Both the position numbers and the translations under genes were made by a program. A DNA stretch of 64,000 nucleotides from Alectryocaccobium sp964389285 (GTDB lineage Bacteria > Bacillota > Clostridia > Lachnospirales > Lachnospiraceae). The stretch's first letter is position 1; every line of letters starts with the position of its first letter. The stretch spans positions 62,001-126,000 of the forward strand of contig CAYMCZ010000001.1 of NCBI GenBank assembly GCA_964389285.1, given 5' to 3'. Shown here one piece after another: positions 35,532-44,457 of the stretch. A model generated the notes under the pieces. The model ran no database searches. It worked only from the letters and a program-made list of their open reading frames with translations, and was not told where the DNA came from.

Positions 35532-36119
35532 ATGACTTCTTCAGGAAAAGAAAAGCTCTGTAATGCGCTCTGCCGTCTGGCATCAGGCAAACCTGTAAGT
35601 GAAGTTTCCATCGCAAGTCTGATTAAAGAAGCCGGAGTAAGCCGAAATACCTTTTATTATCATTTTGACAGTGTGGAAGACATGCTTAGAGAAATGATGA
35701 CGGTTTTTTGCACCGAATATCTGGATAAACTACAGATACCCTCCGGCGAGCTCGAACGCATTCTTGCTCCGAAAAGCAGGCTCCAGCTCGAACAGAACGT
35801 CGTCGGTTATATCGCAAAGAAAAAAGAGCTTGCTTATTTTTTTCTCGAAGAGCAGAATTACCGTCTCTTTCACAAAATATTTTCATCATGTTTCCGTGTG
35901 TACTGCGATGACCACCGCATAGTTCAGGTGATGCCGGACGGAAGCATACATCCCGTCAAACACGGTGTGTTTTATGATTACTTTGTACATATTACATGTC
36001 AGCAGCATTTTGCTATTTTAGAACTGTGGGCGGCGCGCAAATTCTGCGAAGTGGAGGAAGATTTTATTCATATCTTTGACATGCTTTACAATACCGTTGT
36101 GACGGTACAGGGGGCGTAA
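35532..36119 (+). CDS. TetR/AcrR-family transcriptional regulator
   Basis: 195 residues from ATG 35532 (AGGAG 11 nt upstream). An upstream in-frame start at 35487 would lie in the promoter -10 and is rejected. N-terminal TetR helix-turn-helix: VSIASLIKEAGVSRNTFYYHF. The C-terminal ligand domain is of the type found in many Firmicutes TetR proteins (TetR_C_33-like). Divergent from the ndh-ena genes, which are its most likely targets; the inducer could be the N-heterocycle or a product. The stop is followed directly by the structured repeat. Confidence 0.85.
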   Translation: MTSSGKEKLCNALCRLASGKPVSEVSIASLIKEAGVSRNTFYYHFDSVEDMLREMMTVFCTEYLDKLQIPSGELERILAPKSRLQLEQNVVGYIAKKKELAYFFLEEQNYRLFHKIFSSCFRVYCDDHRIVQVMPDGSIHPVKHGVFYDYFVHITCQQHFAILELWAARKFCEVEEDFIHIFDMLYNTVVTVQGA

Positions 36120-36120
36120 A

Positions 36121-36281
36121 GTCCAACGCATGGCTGCGTGCTCCGCACTCCCGCCATGCTGCGATCTTTTATTTCTCTTCAATAATAAGTCCAACGCATG
36201 GTTCCGTGCTGCGCACTTTCGCCCTGCTCAACGTGTATTCGGACTTTCCACCTGCTTCGCAGGTTCGTCCTCATACACGTT
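36121..36281. repeat. Structured intergenic repeat, copy 2 (with duplicated first domain)
   Basis: Domain 1 at 36128-36159 (GCATGGC-TGC-GTGC-TCC-GCAC-TCCC-GCCATGC) has exactly the 7-3-4-3-4-4-7 layout of copy 1 at 7485-7516, with compensating base changes in both stems. A second, degenerate domain 1 lies at about 36197-36227. Domain 2 (36230-36281) has stem AACGTGTAT/ATACACGTT, the conserved TCGGACTTTC, a different 17-nt hairpin, and CGTCCTC. No protein-coding content. Confidence 0.7.
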
Positions 36282-36290
36282 GTCGATACT

Positions 36291-36338
36291 AAAGAAAAAG
36301 GGATTATGACCGCAAGCGGTCATAATCCCTTTTTCTTT
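36291..36338. terminator. Bidirectional 22-bp perfect hairpin
   Basis: Perfect 22-bp stem with CAAG tetraloop (AAAGAAAAAGGGATTATGACCG and complement), with A/T-runs at both ends. It can terminate the tetR transcript on plus and the tRNA-Thr transcript on minus. Like copy 1, repeat copy 2 is directly followed by such a long hairpin. Confidence 0.85.
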
Positions 36339-36358
36339 GTATCTGGACTTATACGGTA

Positions 36359-36431
<73 letters not shown>

Positions 36432-36603
36432 ATTCGCAACGCATAGATATTACCAAACCATGTGATATTTGTCAATATTTTATCTTTTTCAAAAATCAGG
36501 CGATTGAACTCAGTGTAAAATCGATATATTTAAGAAAACCTCTCCCTTAAAAGGACTAATTTGTGCATTTTAAAGAAAAGTGTACAAACAAATCGACATT
36601 GTA

Positions 36604-36632
36604 TTGAGAATTGCAATATAATATGTTATAAT
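36604..36632 (+). promoter_or_regulatory. Promoter of the membrane transporter-like gene
   Basis: TTGAGA (36604-36609), 17-nt spacer, TATAAT (36627-36632) preceded by TGT (extended -10). The region 36432-36603 shows no gene. Confidence 0.8.
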
Positions 36633-36720
36633 ATATAATAAACACATTAAAAAGATTCTAAAATACTTATAAACTTTAAGTAGGGAATCGCGAATAATCA
36701 TGAAGATAGGAGGAACCTTT

Positions 36721-37857
36721 ATGGAGACAAAAAAACAAAGCTTTCTGCAAAGAAAAAACGTCATTATCTCTTTTAAGAGATATGCAATTGACGCAATGGG
36801 CACAATGGCGCTCGGATTGTTTGCTTCTTTGCTTATAGGTACAATTATAAGCACCATAGGCGCAAATGTGGCTCCGGACAGTTATATTTCCCTGAAGCTC
36901 GTGGAAATAGGCGGATACGCTTCAGCCGTTACCGGCGCAGCCATGGCAGTGGCGATCGGTTACGCGCTTCAGGCTCCGCCGCTTGTTCTGTTTTCCCTTT
37001 GCGGTGTAGGCGCAGCCTGTACCACACTGGGAGGTTCCGGCGGCCCGCTGACCGTTTTCTTTGTAGCCATAATCGCTTGTGAAGTCGGCAAACTGGTGTC
37101 AAAAGAAACAAAGGTGGACATCTTAGTCACGCCGGGTGTAACCGTAATAGTCGGGTGTATATTTGCCATGCTGCTCGGCCCAGTATTTAAGACCGTCTGC
37201 GGCGCACTCGGAGTATTTATCGGAATGGCAACAAACCTTCAGCCTTTCCTGATGGGCGTGGTAATAGCGGTAATCGTAGGAGTTGTTCTCACCCTGCCTA
37301 TCAGCTCGGCAGCCATTTGTGCCGCTATCGGACTTAGCGGCGGTGCCGTTTTATCAGGACTTGCCGACGGCAGCATCACCATGGATATATGGAGAGGACT
37401 TGCACTTGCCGGCGGCGCAGCTACCGTAGGATGCTGTACGCAAATGCTCGGATATGCGATCATAAGTTATCCCGACAACGGAGTAGGAGGTTTTGTAGCG
37501 CAAGGCGTTGGAACCTCAATGCTTCAGGTTCCGAACCTTATGAAAAAGCCTGTTCTCTGGCTTCCTCCGATAATTGTTTCCGCAATATTAGGACCGATCG
37601 CAACCTGCGTATTCAAGCTTATGAATAACGGTGCCGGCATTTCTTCGGGAATGGGAACATCAGGATTTGTAGGTCCTATCGGAATAATCACGGGGTGGCT
37701 GAATCTGCCTGAGGGATACTCGGTCGGGGCGATAGACTGGATAGGAATGATACTTGTCTGCATTGTGCTGCCGCTTGTGCTTTGCTTCATTATTGGCAGA
37801 CTCTTCCGTAAGTTCGGTATCATCAAACCCGGCGACCTCAAGATAGACCTCGGATAA
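36721..37857 (+). CDS. Polytopic membrane protein of the PTS_EIIC_2 type (transporter-like)
   Basis: 378 residues from ATG 36721 (AGGAGG 7 nt upstream; the in-frame ATG at 36700 lies before it). About nine or ten hydrophobic Gly/Ala-rich segments with short loops, for example APPLVLFSLCGVGAACTTLG and a GAGISSGMGTSGFVGPIG loop. It matches the family annotated as PTS sugar transporter subunit IIC (Pfam PTS_EIIC_2), which lacks the EIIA/EIIB domains and conserved phosphorylation sites. True PTS function is therefore doubtful and the substrate is unknown. Monocistronic with its own promoter and terminator; near, but not in, the ndh-ena unit. Confidence 0.75.
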   Translation: METKKQSFLQRKNVIISFKRYAIDAMGTMALGLFASLLIGTIISTIGANVAPDSYISLKLVEIGGYASAVTGAAMAVAIGYALQAPPLVLFSLCGVGAACTTLGGSGGPLTVFFVAIIACEVGKLVSKETKVDILVTPGVTVIVGCIFAMLLGPVFKTVCGALGVFIGMATNLQPFLMGVVIAVIVGVVLTLPISSAAICAAIGLSGGAVLSGLADGSITMDIWRGLALAGGAATVGCCTQMLGYAIISYPDNGVGGFVAQGVGTSMLQVPNLMKKPVLWLPPIIVSAILGPIATCVFKLMNNGAGISSGMGTSGFVGPIGIITGWLNLPEGYSVGAIDWIGMILVCIVLPLVLCFIIGRLFRKFGIIKPGDLKIDLG

Positions 37858-37913
37858 TCTTTAATATCCGCTTAATACATAATATATCCACAGCCAAAAA
37901 GACAAACTACAGA

Positions 37914-37947
37914 CCGGCTGCCGCAATCGGCAGCCGGGTTCTTTTTA
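37914..37947 (+). terminator. Terminator after the membrane protein gene
   Basis: CCGGCTGCCG / CGGCAGCCGG, perfect 10-bp stem with a 4-nt loop, followed by GTTCTTTTTATATT on plus. It lies between the convergent membrane protein gene and topA. Confidence 0.85.
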
Positions 37948-37949
37948 TA

Positions 37950-39923
37950 TTACGTTTGCGGTCTCTGCCACGCCATATAATCACACTCCGGGTTTTTCTC
38001 GCATCCGTAATACCTGCGCCCTTTCCTTGTCTTCTTGACAAGTATCTCGCTTCCGCATTTGGGGCATTTAGCTCCCGTCTTTTCAAAAAACGGCTTTGTA
38101 TTACGGCACTCGGGAAATCCCGGACAGGCCAGAAATTTGCCGTGAGGCCCGTATTTTATTACCATGTTGCGGCCGCAGTTTTCACAGATGACATCCGTTT
38201 TTTCATCTTCGATTTTAACATTTTCGAGTTCGGCTTCGGCCTTGCCTACCTCTTCTTTCAGGCTGTCCCAAAATTCTCTGATAATACTCTTCCACTCAAC
38301 GGTGCCGTCGCCGACCCCGTCTAACTTCACTTCCAGATTTGCCGTAAAAGCCGTATCGACTATATCGGGAAAAGCCTGCTTCATCATATCATTTACCACT
38401 TCGCCCAATTCCGTGATGTACAGATTTTTCTTTTCTTTAACGACATAACGCCGCTGCTGTATCGTCGAAATCGTCGGAGCATAGGTGCTCGGCCTGCCTA
38501 TACCTAATTCTTCAAGCGCTTTTACGAGAGAAGCCTCGGTATAATGCGCCGGCGGCTGCGTAAAATGCTGCTCGGTAAGAACCTCGCAAAGCCCTGCTTT
38601 CTGGCCTTCCTCAATGCGGGATAAATCGGCGTTTTTACTGATTTTTTCGTCATCCGCCGCACGATAAATCAGGGTGAACCCGTCAAATACCACCGAAGAG
38701 GCCGAAGCGGTAAATGTGCTTCCGCCGCCCTGAAGCCTGACATTCAAAGTATTTATCCTGGCAGGTTTCATACGGCTCGCCGCAAACCTGTTCCAGATCA
38801 GCTGATAAAGCCTGAACTGATCCCTGCTGAGCATATCCTTTACAAAAGCCGGGGTAAGATTGATATCGGTAGGCCGCACCGCCTCATGCGCATCCTGTAT
38901 TTTTTTAGCGTTTTTAACCGCTTCCGGCACGCCGGCAAGGTATTCCTTTCCGTAATTTTCGGCGATATAGGCTCTCACCTGAGCGTCAGCCTCCTCGGAA
39001 ACCCTGACAGAGTCGGTTCTGAGATAAGTGATAAGACCCACGGAGCCCCTGCCCTTTATGTTTACGCCCTCATAAAGCTGCTGAGCCACGCGCATGGTCT
39101 TGCTTGTGGAAAAATTCAGACTTTTTGCGGCTTCCTGCTGTAAAGTGGACGTCGTAAACGGAAACGGTGCTTTTTTTATCCTCTCGCTTCTTTTAATCTG
39201 CGAAACGGAAAATTCCGAATCTTTGATCTTTTCAACGATCTTTTCCGCCTGCTCCTCAGAAGAAATATTCGCTTTTTCCTCACCCTCGCCGCTGTATCTG
39301 AATCTGACGGGTTTTTTTGTGTCCGGAAATGAAAAGTCGGCGTCTATCGTCCAATATTCCTCGGAGACAAAACGACTGATCTCCTCTTCTCTGTCTGCGA
39401 TAATACGCAGCGCTACAGACTGAACGCGCCCCGCGCTTAAGCCTCTTCTGACCTTTTTCCAGAGCAGGGGGCTTATCTCATATCCCACCATTCGATCCAG
39501 ACAGCGTCTGGCCTGCTGTTCGTTTACAAGATTTATATCTATGTCTCTCGGAGACTTAAGCGAAGCCCTGACCGCGTTTTTAGTGATCTCGTTAAAAGTG
39601 ATTCTGTGAATCTTTTTATCTTCTACATTCAACGTCTGAGTAAGGTGCCATGAAATGGCCTCTCCCTCACGGTCAGGGTCGGTCGCCAGATATACGTTGT
39701 CGGCTTTTTTCGCAGCCCTTCTGAGCGCGGCAAGTATATCTCCCTTGCCCCGTATCGTGATATACTTTGGCTCAAAATCATTCTCGGTATCTATACCGAG
39801 ACGGCTTTTCGGAAGATCCCTTATATGTCCGTTGGAAGCCGAAACCTCGTAACTGCTTCCCAGAAATTTTTTAATGGTCTTAACCTTTGTCGGCGACTCA
39901 ACTATGATAAGATTCTTAGCCAT
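37950..39923 (-). CDS. topA: DNA topoisomerase I
   Basis: Type IA topoisomerase that relaxes negative supercoils. 657 residues. The N-terminal Toprim domain has VESPTKVKTIKKFLG and the YLATDPDREGEAISWHL acidic motif. The active-site tyrosine is in LITYLRTDSVRVS (about residue 305). Two C-terminal four-cysteine zinc ribbons follow (CENCGRNM...CPGFPEC, CPKCGSE...CEKNPEC), one fewer than in longer homologues. It lies 22 nt downstream of ilvD, probably in one long operon with rho. Confidence 0.96.
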   Translation of the reverse strand: MAKNLIIVESPTKVKTIKKFLGSSYEVSASNGHIRDLPKSRLGIDTENDFEPKYITIRGKGDILAALRRAAKKADNVYLATDPDREGEAISWHLTQTLNVEDKKIHRITFNEITKNAVRASLKSPRDIDINLVNEQQARRCLDRMVGYEISPLLWKKVRRGLSAGRVQSVALRIIADREEEISRFVSEEYWTIDADFSFPDTKKPVRFRYSGEGEEKANISSEEQAEKIVEKIKDSEFSVSQIKRSERIKKAPFPFTTSTLQQEAAKSLNFSTSKTMRVAQQLYEGVNIKGRGSVGLITYLRTDSVRVSEEADAQVRAYIAENYGKEYLAGVPEAVKNAKKIQDAHEAVRPTDINLTPAFVKDMLSRDQFRLYQLIWNRFAASRMKPARINTLNVRLQGGGSTFTASASSVVFDGFTLIYRAADDEKISKNADLSRIEEGQKAGLCEVLTEQHFTQPPAHYTEASLVKALEELGIGRPSTYAPTISTIQQRRYVVKEKKNLYITELGEVVNDMMKQAFPDIVDTAFTANLEVKLDGVGDGTVEWKSIIREFWDSLKEEVGKAEAELENVKIEDEKTDVICENCGRNMVIKYGPHGKFLACPGFPECRNTKPFFEKTGAKCPKCGSEILVKKTRKGRRYYGCEKNPECDYMAWQRPQT

Positions 39924-39945
39924 CAGGCTATACCTCCTGCAAAAA

Positions 39946-41604
39946 CTATTTTAAAACCGCGCCCTCGTCGGCGCCCGCCACAAGACGGCTGTATCTTCCG
40001 AGCCAGCCATCCTTAATTTTCGGCTGCGGTATAACCTGTTCTTTGCGTCTTTTTTCAAATTCTTCGTCTGAAACCCTGGCGTTGATGGTATACTTCGACA
40101 TGTCGATGTCAATAATATCCCCGTCTCTCAAAAGACCGATCTCGCCGCCCATGGCAGCCTCCGGGGAGACATGCCCTATGGCCGCTCCCTGCGAAGCACC
40201 GGAGAAACGTCCGTCCGTGATAAGAGCCACTTCCCTGTCCAGCCCCATTCCCACAAGCGCTGAGGTAGGCACCAGCATTTCGCGCATGCCCGGTCCGCCT
40301 TTCGGACCTTCATATAAAATGATAACTATATCTCCGGGAACGATCTTTCCGCCGTATATGGCTTCAACCGCTTCTTCTTCGGAATTGAAAACCCTTGCCC
40401 TGCAGCTGTGAACCTGCATCTCGGGAACAACCGCGCTTCTCTTTACGACGCAGCCTTTCTTTGCAATATTTCCGAAAAGAAAGGCCAGTCCGCCGGTTGC
40501 GCTGTAGGGATTGTCCGTCGGACGAATCGTGTCCGTGTCGCTGTTTTTGGCTTCGGCAATATTATCTTTAAGTGATTTTCCCGTTACGGTCATAACTCCT
40601 GTATCCAAAAGATCCAGGTCGGCAAGCTGTTTCATAACTGCCGAAACGCCTCCGGCCGCATTTAATTCTTCCATGTAATGAGGGCCGGCAGGGGCGAGAT
40701 GACAGAAGTTAGGCGTCTTTTCGCTGATCTCGTTGAAATAATGCAGATCGAGTTTAATACCCGCTTCATAGGCTATGGCCGGCAGATGCAGAGCCGAGTT
40801 AGTTGAACATCCCAGTGCCATATCGACGGTTATCGCGTTTTTCAACGATTTTTCGTTTATGATGTCTCTCGGTTTAATATCTTTTTTTATAAGCTCCATT
40901 ATCTTCATTCCCGCGTGTTTCGCGAGCATTGTTCTGGCAGAATATACCGCCGGGATCGACCCGTTGCCCGGAAGCGCTAACCCTATGGCCTCGCAGAGAC
41001 AGTTCATGGAATTCGCGGTAAACATGCCCGAACACGAGCCGCATGTCGGACAGCAGGCCTCTTCCCTGTGCTGCAGCTCTTTTTCATCTATAAGTCCGGC
41101 CTTGAAAGCACCGACCGCTTCAAACATCTGCGAAAGGCTTGTCTTTGTGCCTTTGACCGTTCCTGCCAGCATGGGGCCTCCCGAAACGACTATTGCCGGT
41201 GTGTTGACTCTCAAAGCTCCCATGATCATGCCCGGAACTATTTTATCGCAGTTGGGTATGAGTACTATACCGTCAAAACAATGAGATGCCGCAAGCGTCT
41301 CAACCGAATCGGCTATCAGCTCCCTGGAGGCCAGAGAATACCTCATCCCCTGATGTCCCATGACTATACCGTCGCATACTCCGATAGCGGGCAAAAGCAC
41401 CGGCGTACCGCCTGCCGCGTAAACTCCGGCCTTTACCGCCTGTGCCAATTTGTCCAGATGAGTATGTCCCGGAATTATCTCACTGAAAGAACTTATAACA
41501 CCTATGAGCGGCCTGCTTAATTCTTCTTCCGTAAATCCCGCCGCGTAAAAGAGCGAACGATGCGGTGCCCTGTCAGCGCCCGCCTTAACCATGTCACTTC
41601 TCAT
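39946..41604 (-). CDS. ilvD: Dihydroxy-acid dehydratase
   Basis: Fe-S enzyme of isoleucine, valine and leucine synthesis that dehydrates 2,3-dihydroxy acids to 2-keto acids. 552 residues, usual length. Cluster cysteines are in NCDKIVPGM and CCPTCGSCSGMFTANSMNC; VTDGRFSGASQGAAIGHVSPEA near the C-terminus is characteristic (the segment here reads ITDGRFSGASQG). GGAGG lies 8 nt before the ATG, and the start overlaps the DUF815 gene by 11 nt. No other ilv/leu genes are adjacent, which is unusual; a CodY-box-like site sits in the operon promoter. Confidence 0.96.
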   Translation of the reverse strand: MRSDMVKAGADRAPHRSLFYAAGFTEEELSRPLIGVISSFSEIIPGHTHLDKLAQAVKAGVYAAGGTPVLLPAIGVCDGIVMGHQGMRYSLASRELIADSVETLAASHCFDGIVLIPNCDKIVPGMIMGALRVNTPAIVVSGGPMLAGTVKGTKTSLSQMFEAVGAFKAGLIDEKELQHREEACCPTCGSCSGMFTANSMNCLCEAIGLALPGNGSIPAVYSARTMLAKHAGMKIMELIKKDIKPRDIINEKSLKNAITVDMALGCSTNSALHLPAIAYEAGIKLDLHYFNEISEKTPNFCHLAPAGPHYMEELNAAGGVSAVMKQLADLDLLDTGVMTVTGKSLKDNIAEAKNSDTDTIRPTDNPYSATGGLAFLFGNIAKKGCVVKRSAVVPEMQVHSCRARVFNSEEEAVEAIYGGKIVPGDIVIILYEGPKGGPGMREMLVPTSALVGMGLDREVALITDGRFSGASQGAAIGHVSPEAAMGGEIGLLRDGDIIDIDMSKYTINARVSDEEFEKRRKEQVIPQPKIKDGWLGRYSRLVAGADEGAVLK

Positions 41605-42910
41605 TGTAATTTCCTCCCAAAAGATATGTTATAAACTGCTGTGCCGTCCTGCCCGAGATCCCGCCGTGGCTGAGTTCCCATCTTTTAGCCATAAGCGCGA
41701 GTTCTTCTTCATCAATATTATTATTGTTTCTGGCGGCAAGCGTCTTTACTATATTAAGATATTCTTTTTGCGACGGTTTAGCGTAATTGATCGTAATACC
41801 GAACCGATGTACGAGAGAAAGCTTTTCCTCTATGGTGTCCGATCTGTGGATGCCTGCGCCGCTTTCCATATCGTCGCGGTCTTTCCATGTTTCCTTGATC
41901 AGATGCCTTCTGTTGGAAGTGGCATATATCAGCACATTGTCCGGCTTGGTTTCCACACCGCCCTCGATGACCGCCTTTAAAAATTTATATTCTGTTTCAA
42001 AATCTTCAAACGAAAGATCGTCCATGTAAATGATAAAGCTGTAATTCCTGTTTTTAACAGTAGCAATGACCGACGAAAGATCCCTGAACTGATGTTTGTA
42101 AATCTCTATCATCCTGAGGCCCTTGGGATAAAACTCATTTACTATAGCCTTAATGCTCGTGGACTTGCCTGTTCCGGAATCTCCGTACAGCAGACAGTTA
42201 TTTGCCTTTCGTCCCTCCACAAAAGCTTTTGTGTTGTCGATCAGCTTCTTTTTCTGGAGTTCATAACCGACCAGGTCGTCAAGCATGACCCGATCCATGT
42301 TGTTGATTGCATGAAACTTTATTTCATCTTCATCCGTGCGGCTGATCCGAAAGGCTCTGTTAAGTCCGAACATTCCGACTCCGAAATCCCTGTAAAAGCC
42401 CGTGACAATGTCAAAAAACTCATTTTCATCCGCCGCCGCGTCAAGCCGGATGCTCAAAGCACAGACTTTTTCGCTGACATTTTTGTTGTACATAAGCTCG
42501 GGTTTTACGATGGCCTTATAGTCCGTGATGACACTGAAACAGTCTATCCCGAGCTCCTTTTCAAGCCGGTCAAACGAATATTTGAACAGCTTCATAAACT
42601 CCCTGTAATCCGATTTTACAAAAGAATTAATGCTGCCCTCCTTTGCTCCGGTCTTTTCCGCGGTAAGCGTAAACGGATTTTCGTCCGTTATCAAAAGGAA
42701 CGTAAGATAGCATTGCCACAGATTCCGGTCAAATCCGTAATCCGTTGAAATCTCCAGTATCCGTCTGATCTGTGTGTAGCATCTCGTAACAAGCTCGTCT
42801 TTTGACTGTGAATGAGCCTCCGCCTTTTCACATATATCGCCAAGCTGCATAAGAATGCTTTCTTTCGGCAGATTTCCGTAAAGGAGCAGCTTTGATATGA
42901 TATGATTCAT
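41594..42910 (-). CDS. DUF815-family AAA ATPase
   Basis: 438 residues. N-terminal helical region of about 200 residues, then an AAA core: Walker A GDSGTGKS (residues 243-250), Walker B FIIYMDDLSFE, and a sensor-like IYATSNRRHLIKE. This layout is that of the DUF815 family, ATP-binding proteins of unknown role related to AAA+ loaders. The Asn/Arg-rich C-terminal part (NNNNIDEEE) is followed by a small helical lid. It begins 1 nt after the rho stop and overlaps ilvD, so it is tightly coupled to both; no function can be assigned from sequence. Confidence 0.85.
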   Translation of the reverse strand: MNHIISKLLLYGNLPKESILMQLGDICEKAEAHSQSKDELVTRCYTQIRRILEISTDYGFDRNLWQCYLTFLLITDENPFTLTAEKTGAKEGSINSFVKSDYREFMKLFKYSFDRLEKELGIDCFSVITDYKAIVKPELMYNKNVSEKVCALSIRLDAAADENEFFDIVTGFYRDFGVGMFGLNRAFRISRTDEDEIKFHAINNMDRVMLDDLVGYELQKKKLIDNTKAFVEGRKANNCLLYGDSGTGKSTSIKAIVNEFYPKGLRMIEIYKHQFRDLSSVIATVKNRNYSFIIYMDDLSFEDFETEYKFLKAVIEGGVETKPDNVLIYATSNRRHLIKETWKDRDDMESGAGIHRSDTIEEKLSLVHRFGITINYAKPSQKEYLNIVKTLAARNNNNIDEEELALMAKRWELSHGGISGRTAQQFITYLLGGNYNEK

Positions 42911-44302
42911 TTATAAAATCCTTTGCTTTTCTATCACCCGTATGGCCTCGTTGTTGCTGCCTGTCCTGGAGAAAATATTTAAAATAGTCTCGACCGCCTC
43001 ATCCGGCTTCATTCCGTGAAGTGCTCTGCGCATCTTATTTATGGCTCTTTGCTCATCCGGGGTAAGCAGAAGATCCTCTCTGCGCGTACCCGATTTGATG
43101 ATATCTATGGCAGGAAAAACCCGTCTTTCCTGCAGTTTGCGATCCAGCACAAGCTCCATATTTCCGGTTCCCTTAAATTCCTCATAAACCACATCGTCCA
43201 TTTTGCTTCCCGTATCCACAAGGGCCGTCGCAAGTATGGTAAGGCTTCCGCCCTCGCGCATGTTTCTGGCCGCTCCGAAGAAACGCTTCGGCATATAAAG
43301 AGCCGCGGGATCAAGCCCGCCAGAGAGAGTCCTGCCGCTCGGCGGCACGACCTGGTTATACGCCCTTGCAAGACGGGTGATACTGTCTATGAAAATGACT
43401 ACGTCCTTTTTCGCCTCCACAAGCCGCTTTGCTCTCTCGATAACCATTTCGGAGACGCGCCTGTGATGCTCCGGAGTTTCGTCAAAGGTGGAATAAATGA
43501 TCTCGACATTATCACCCTGCACGGTTTCTTTGATATCCGTGACCTCCTCGGGACGCTCATCTATCAGCAAAATAATAATATTCATCTCGGGATTGTTTAC
43601 CAGAATGGATTTCGCGGCCTCTTTTAAAAGAGTCGTCTTGCCCGCCTTCGGCGGCGAAACGATCATCCCCCTCTGTCCTTTTCCGATCGGGCTTATGATA
43701 TCCACAAGGCGCATCGCAACGCTTGCGCCCTTTCTTTCCAGAAAAATACGCTCGTTCGGAAAAACGGGAGTCATGTTTTCGAAATTAGGACGCTTCGTGT
43801 TTTCCTCAGGGTTAAGGCCGTTTATGGATTTCACATACAAAAGCGCGGAAAACTTTTCAGCGGTAGTCTTTTTTCTGGTGTTTCCTATCAGGATATCTCC
43901 GGTTTTCATGTTGAATTTGCGGATCTGTGAAGGCGCCACATATACATCATGATCTCCGGGCATATAGTTTTCGGATCTGATAAATCCGTATCCGTCCGCC
44001 ATGATCTCTAAAATACCTTGCGCTATGTCACCGGTGTCAAGCTGATGGACGTCCCTTTCTTCCGTATGGACGTTCTCCGGCTCGAACTCTTTTTTAGCGC
44101 TGTATTCGTCTGCTTTTTCCGTCTCTGTTACGCTGTTTGCTTCGGCCTGTGCCGGCTCTCCCGCATCGGCCTCCTCGTCTTTTTTCAGCATAAAATCAAT
44201 AAGCTCAGGTTTTCTGAGCGTGGAGACGCCTTTGAACTGTCTGGCTTTGGCTATAGCCTTCAGTTCCGTCAACGGCAGGGATTCGTATTGTGCTCTGGTC
44301 AT
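42911..44302 (-). CDS. rho: Transcription termination factor Rho
   Basis: Hexameric RNA helicase that terminates transcription. 463 residues. The N-terminal Rho_N SAP-like helices (about 1-40) are followed by an acidic insertion (about 41-90). Next comes the cold-shock-type RNA-binding domain (GILEIMADGYGFIRS, DVYVAPSQIRKF) and the ATPase domain with P-loop SPPKAGKTTLL (about 216-226), LIDERPEEVTD, and the bicyclomycin-region QVVPPSGRTLSGG. First gene of the rho-DUF815-ilvD-topA unit. Confidence 0.97.
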   Translation of the reverse strand: MTRAQYESLPLTELKAIAKARQFKGVSTLRKPELIDFMLKKDEEADAGEPAQAEANSVTETEKADEYSAKKEFEPENVHTEERDVHQLDTGDIAQGILEIMADGYGFIRSENYMPGDHDVYVAPSQIRKFNMKTGDILIGNTRKKTTAEKFSALLYVKSINGLNPEENTKRPNFENMTPVFPNERIFLERKGASVAMRLVDIISPIGKGQRGMIVSPPKAGKTTLLKEAAKSILVNNPEMNIIILLIDERPEEVTDIKETVQGDNVEIIYSTFDETPEHHRRVSEMVIERAKRLVEAKKDVVIFIDSITRLARAYNQVVPPSGRTLSGGLDPAALYMPKRFFGAARNMREGGSLTILATALVDTGSKMDDVVYEEFKGTGNMELVLDRKLQERRVFPAIDIIKSGTRREDLLLTPDEQRAINKMRRALHGMKPDEAVETILNIFSRTGSNNEAIRVIEKQRIL

Positions 44303-44335
44303 CTCGGATACAACTCCTTTTAATTAATTCTTAAA

Positions 44336-44364
44336 AAATATACTGAAAATCTTTCTTTTGCAAT
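44336..44364 (-). promoter_or_regulatory. Promoter of the rho-DUF815-ilvD-topA unit with internal CodY-box-like site
   Basis: Minus strand TTGCAA (44359-44364), 17-nt spacer, TATTTT (44336-44341). GATTTTCAGTATATT (44338-44352) matches 12 of 15 positions of the CodY consensus and spans the spacer and -10, a position expected to repress. Confidence 0.5.
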
Positions 44365-44413
44365 ATAAAAACCGGGATTTGTTCGGATTTGAAAAACGAA
44401 AGGTAAAGTTCAA

Positions 44414-44452
44414 GGCTGCCGCGGTATTCATGATACTGCATACGCGGCAGCC
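44414..44452 (+). terminator. GGCTGCCGCG hairpin between glyS and rho
   Basis: Perfect 10-bp stem GGCTGCCGCG / CGCGGCAGCC. The T-run (TTTTTT) follows on the plus strand and overlaps the glyS stop codon; on the minus strand, where glyS would need it, only TTGAACTTT follows. It may act on both strands. Confidence 0.6.
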
Positions 44453-44457
44453 GTTTT

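Noticed and set aside
36121..36340. CRISPR-like or insertion-sequence remnant
   Set aside because: Units are not regularly spaced with unique spacers and there is no transposase fragment or terminal repeat; the structured-repeat explanation fits.
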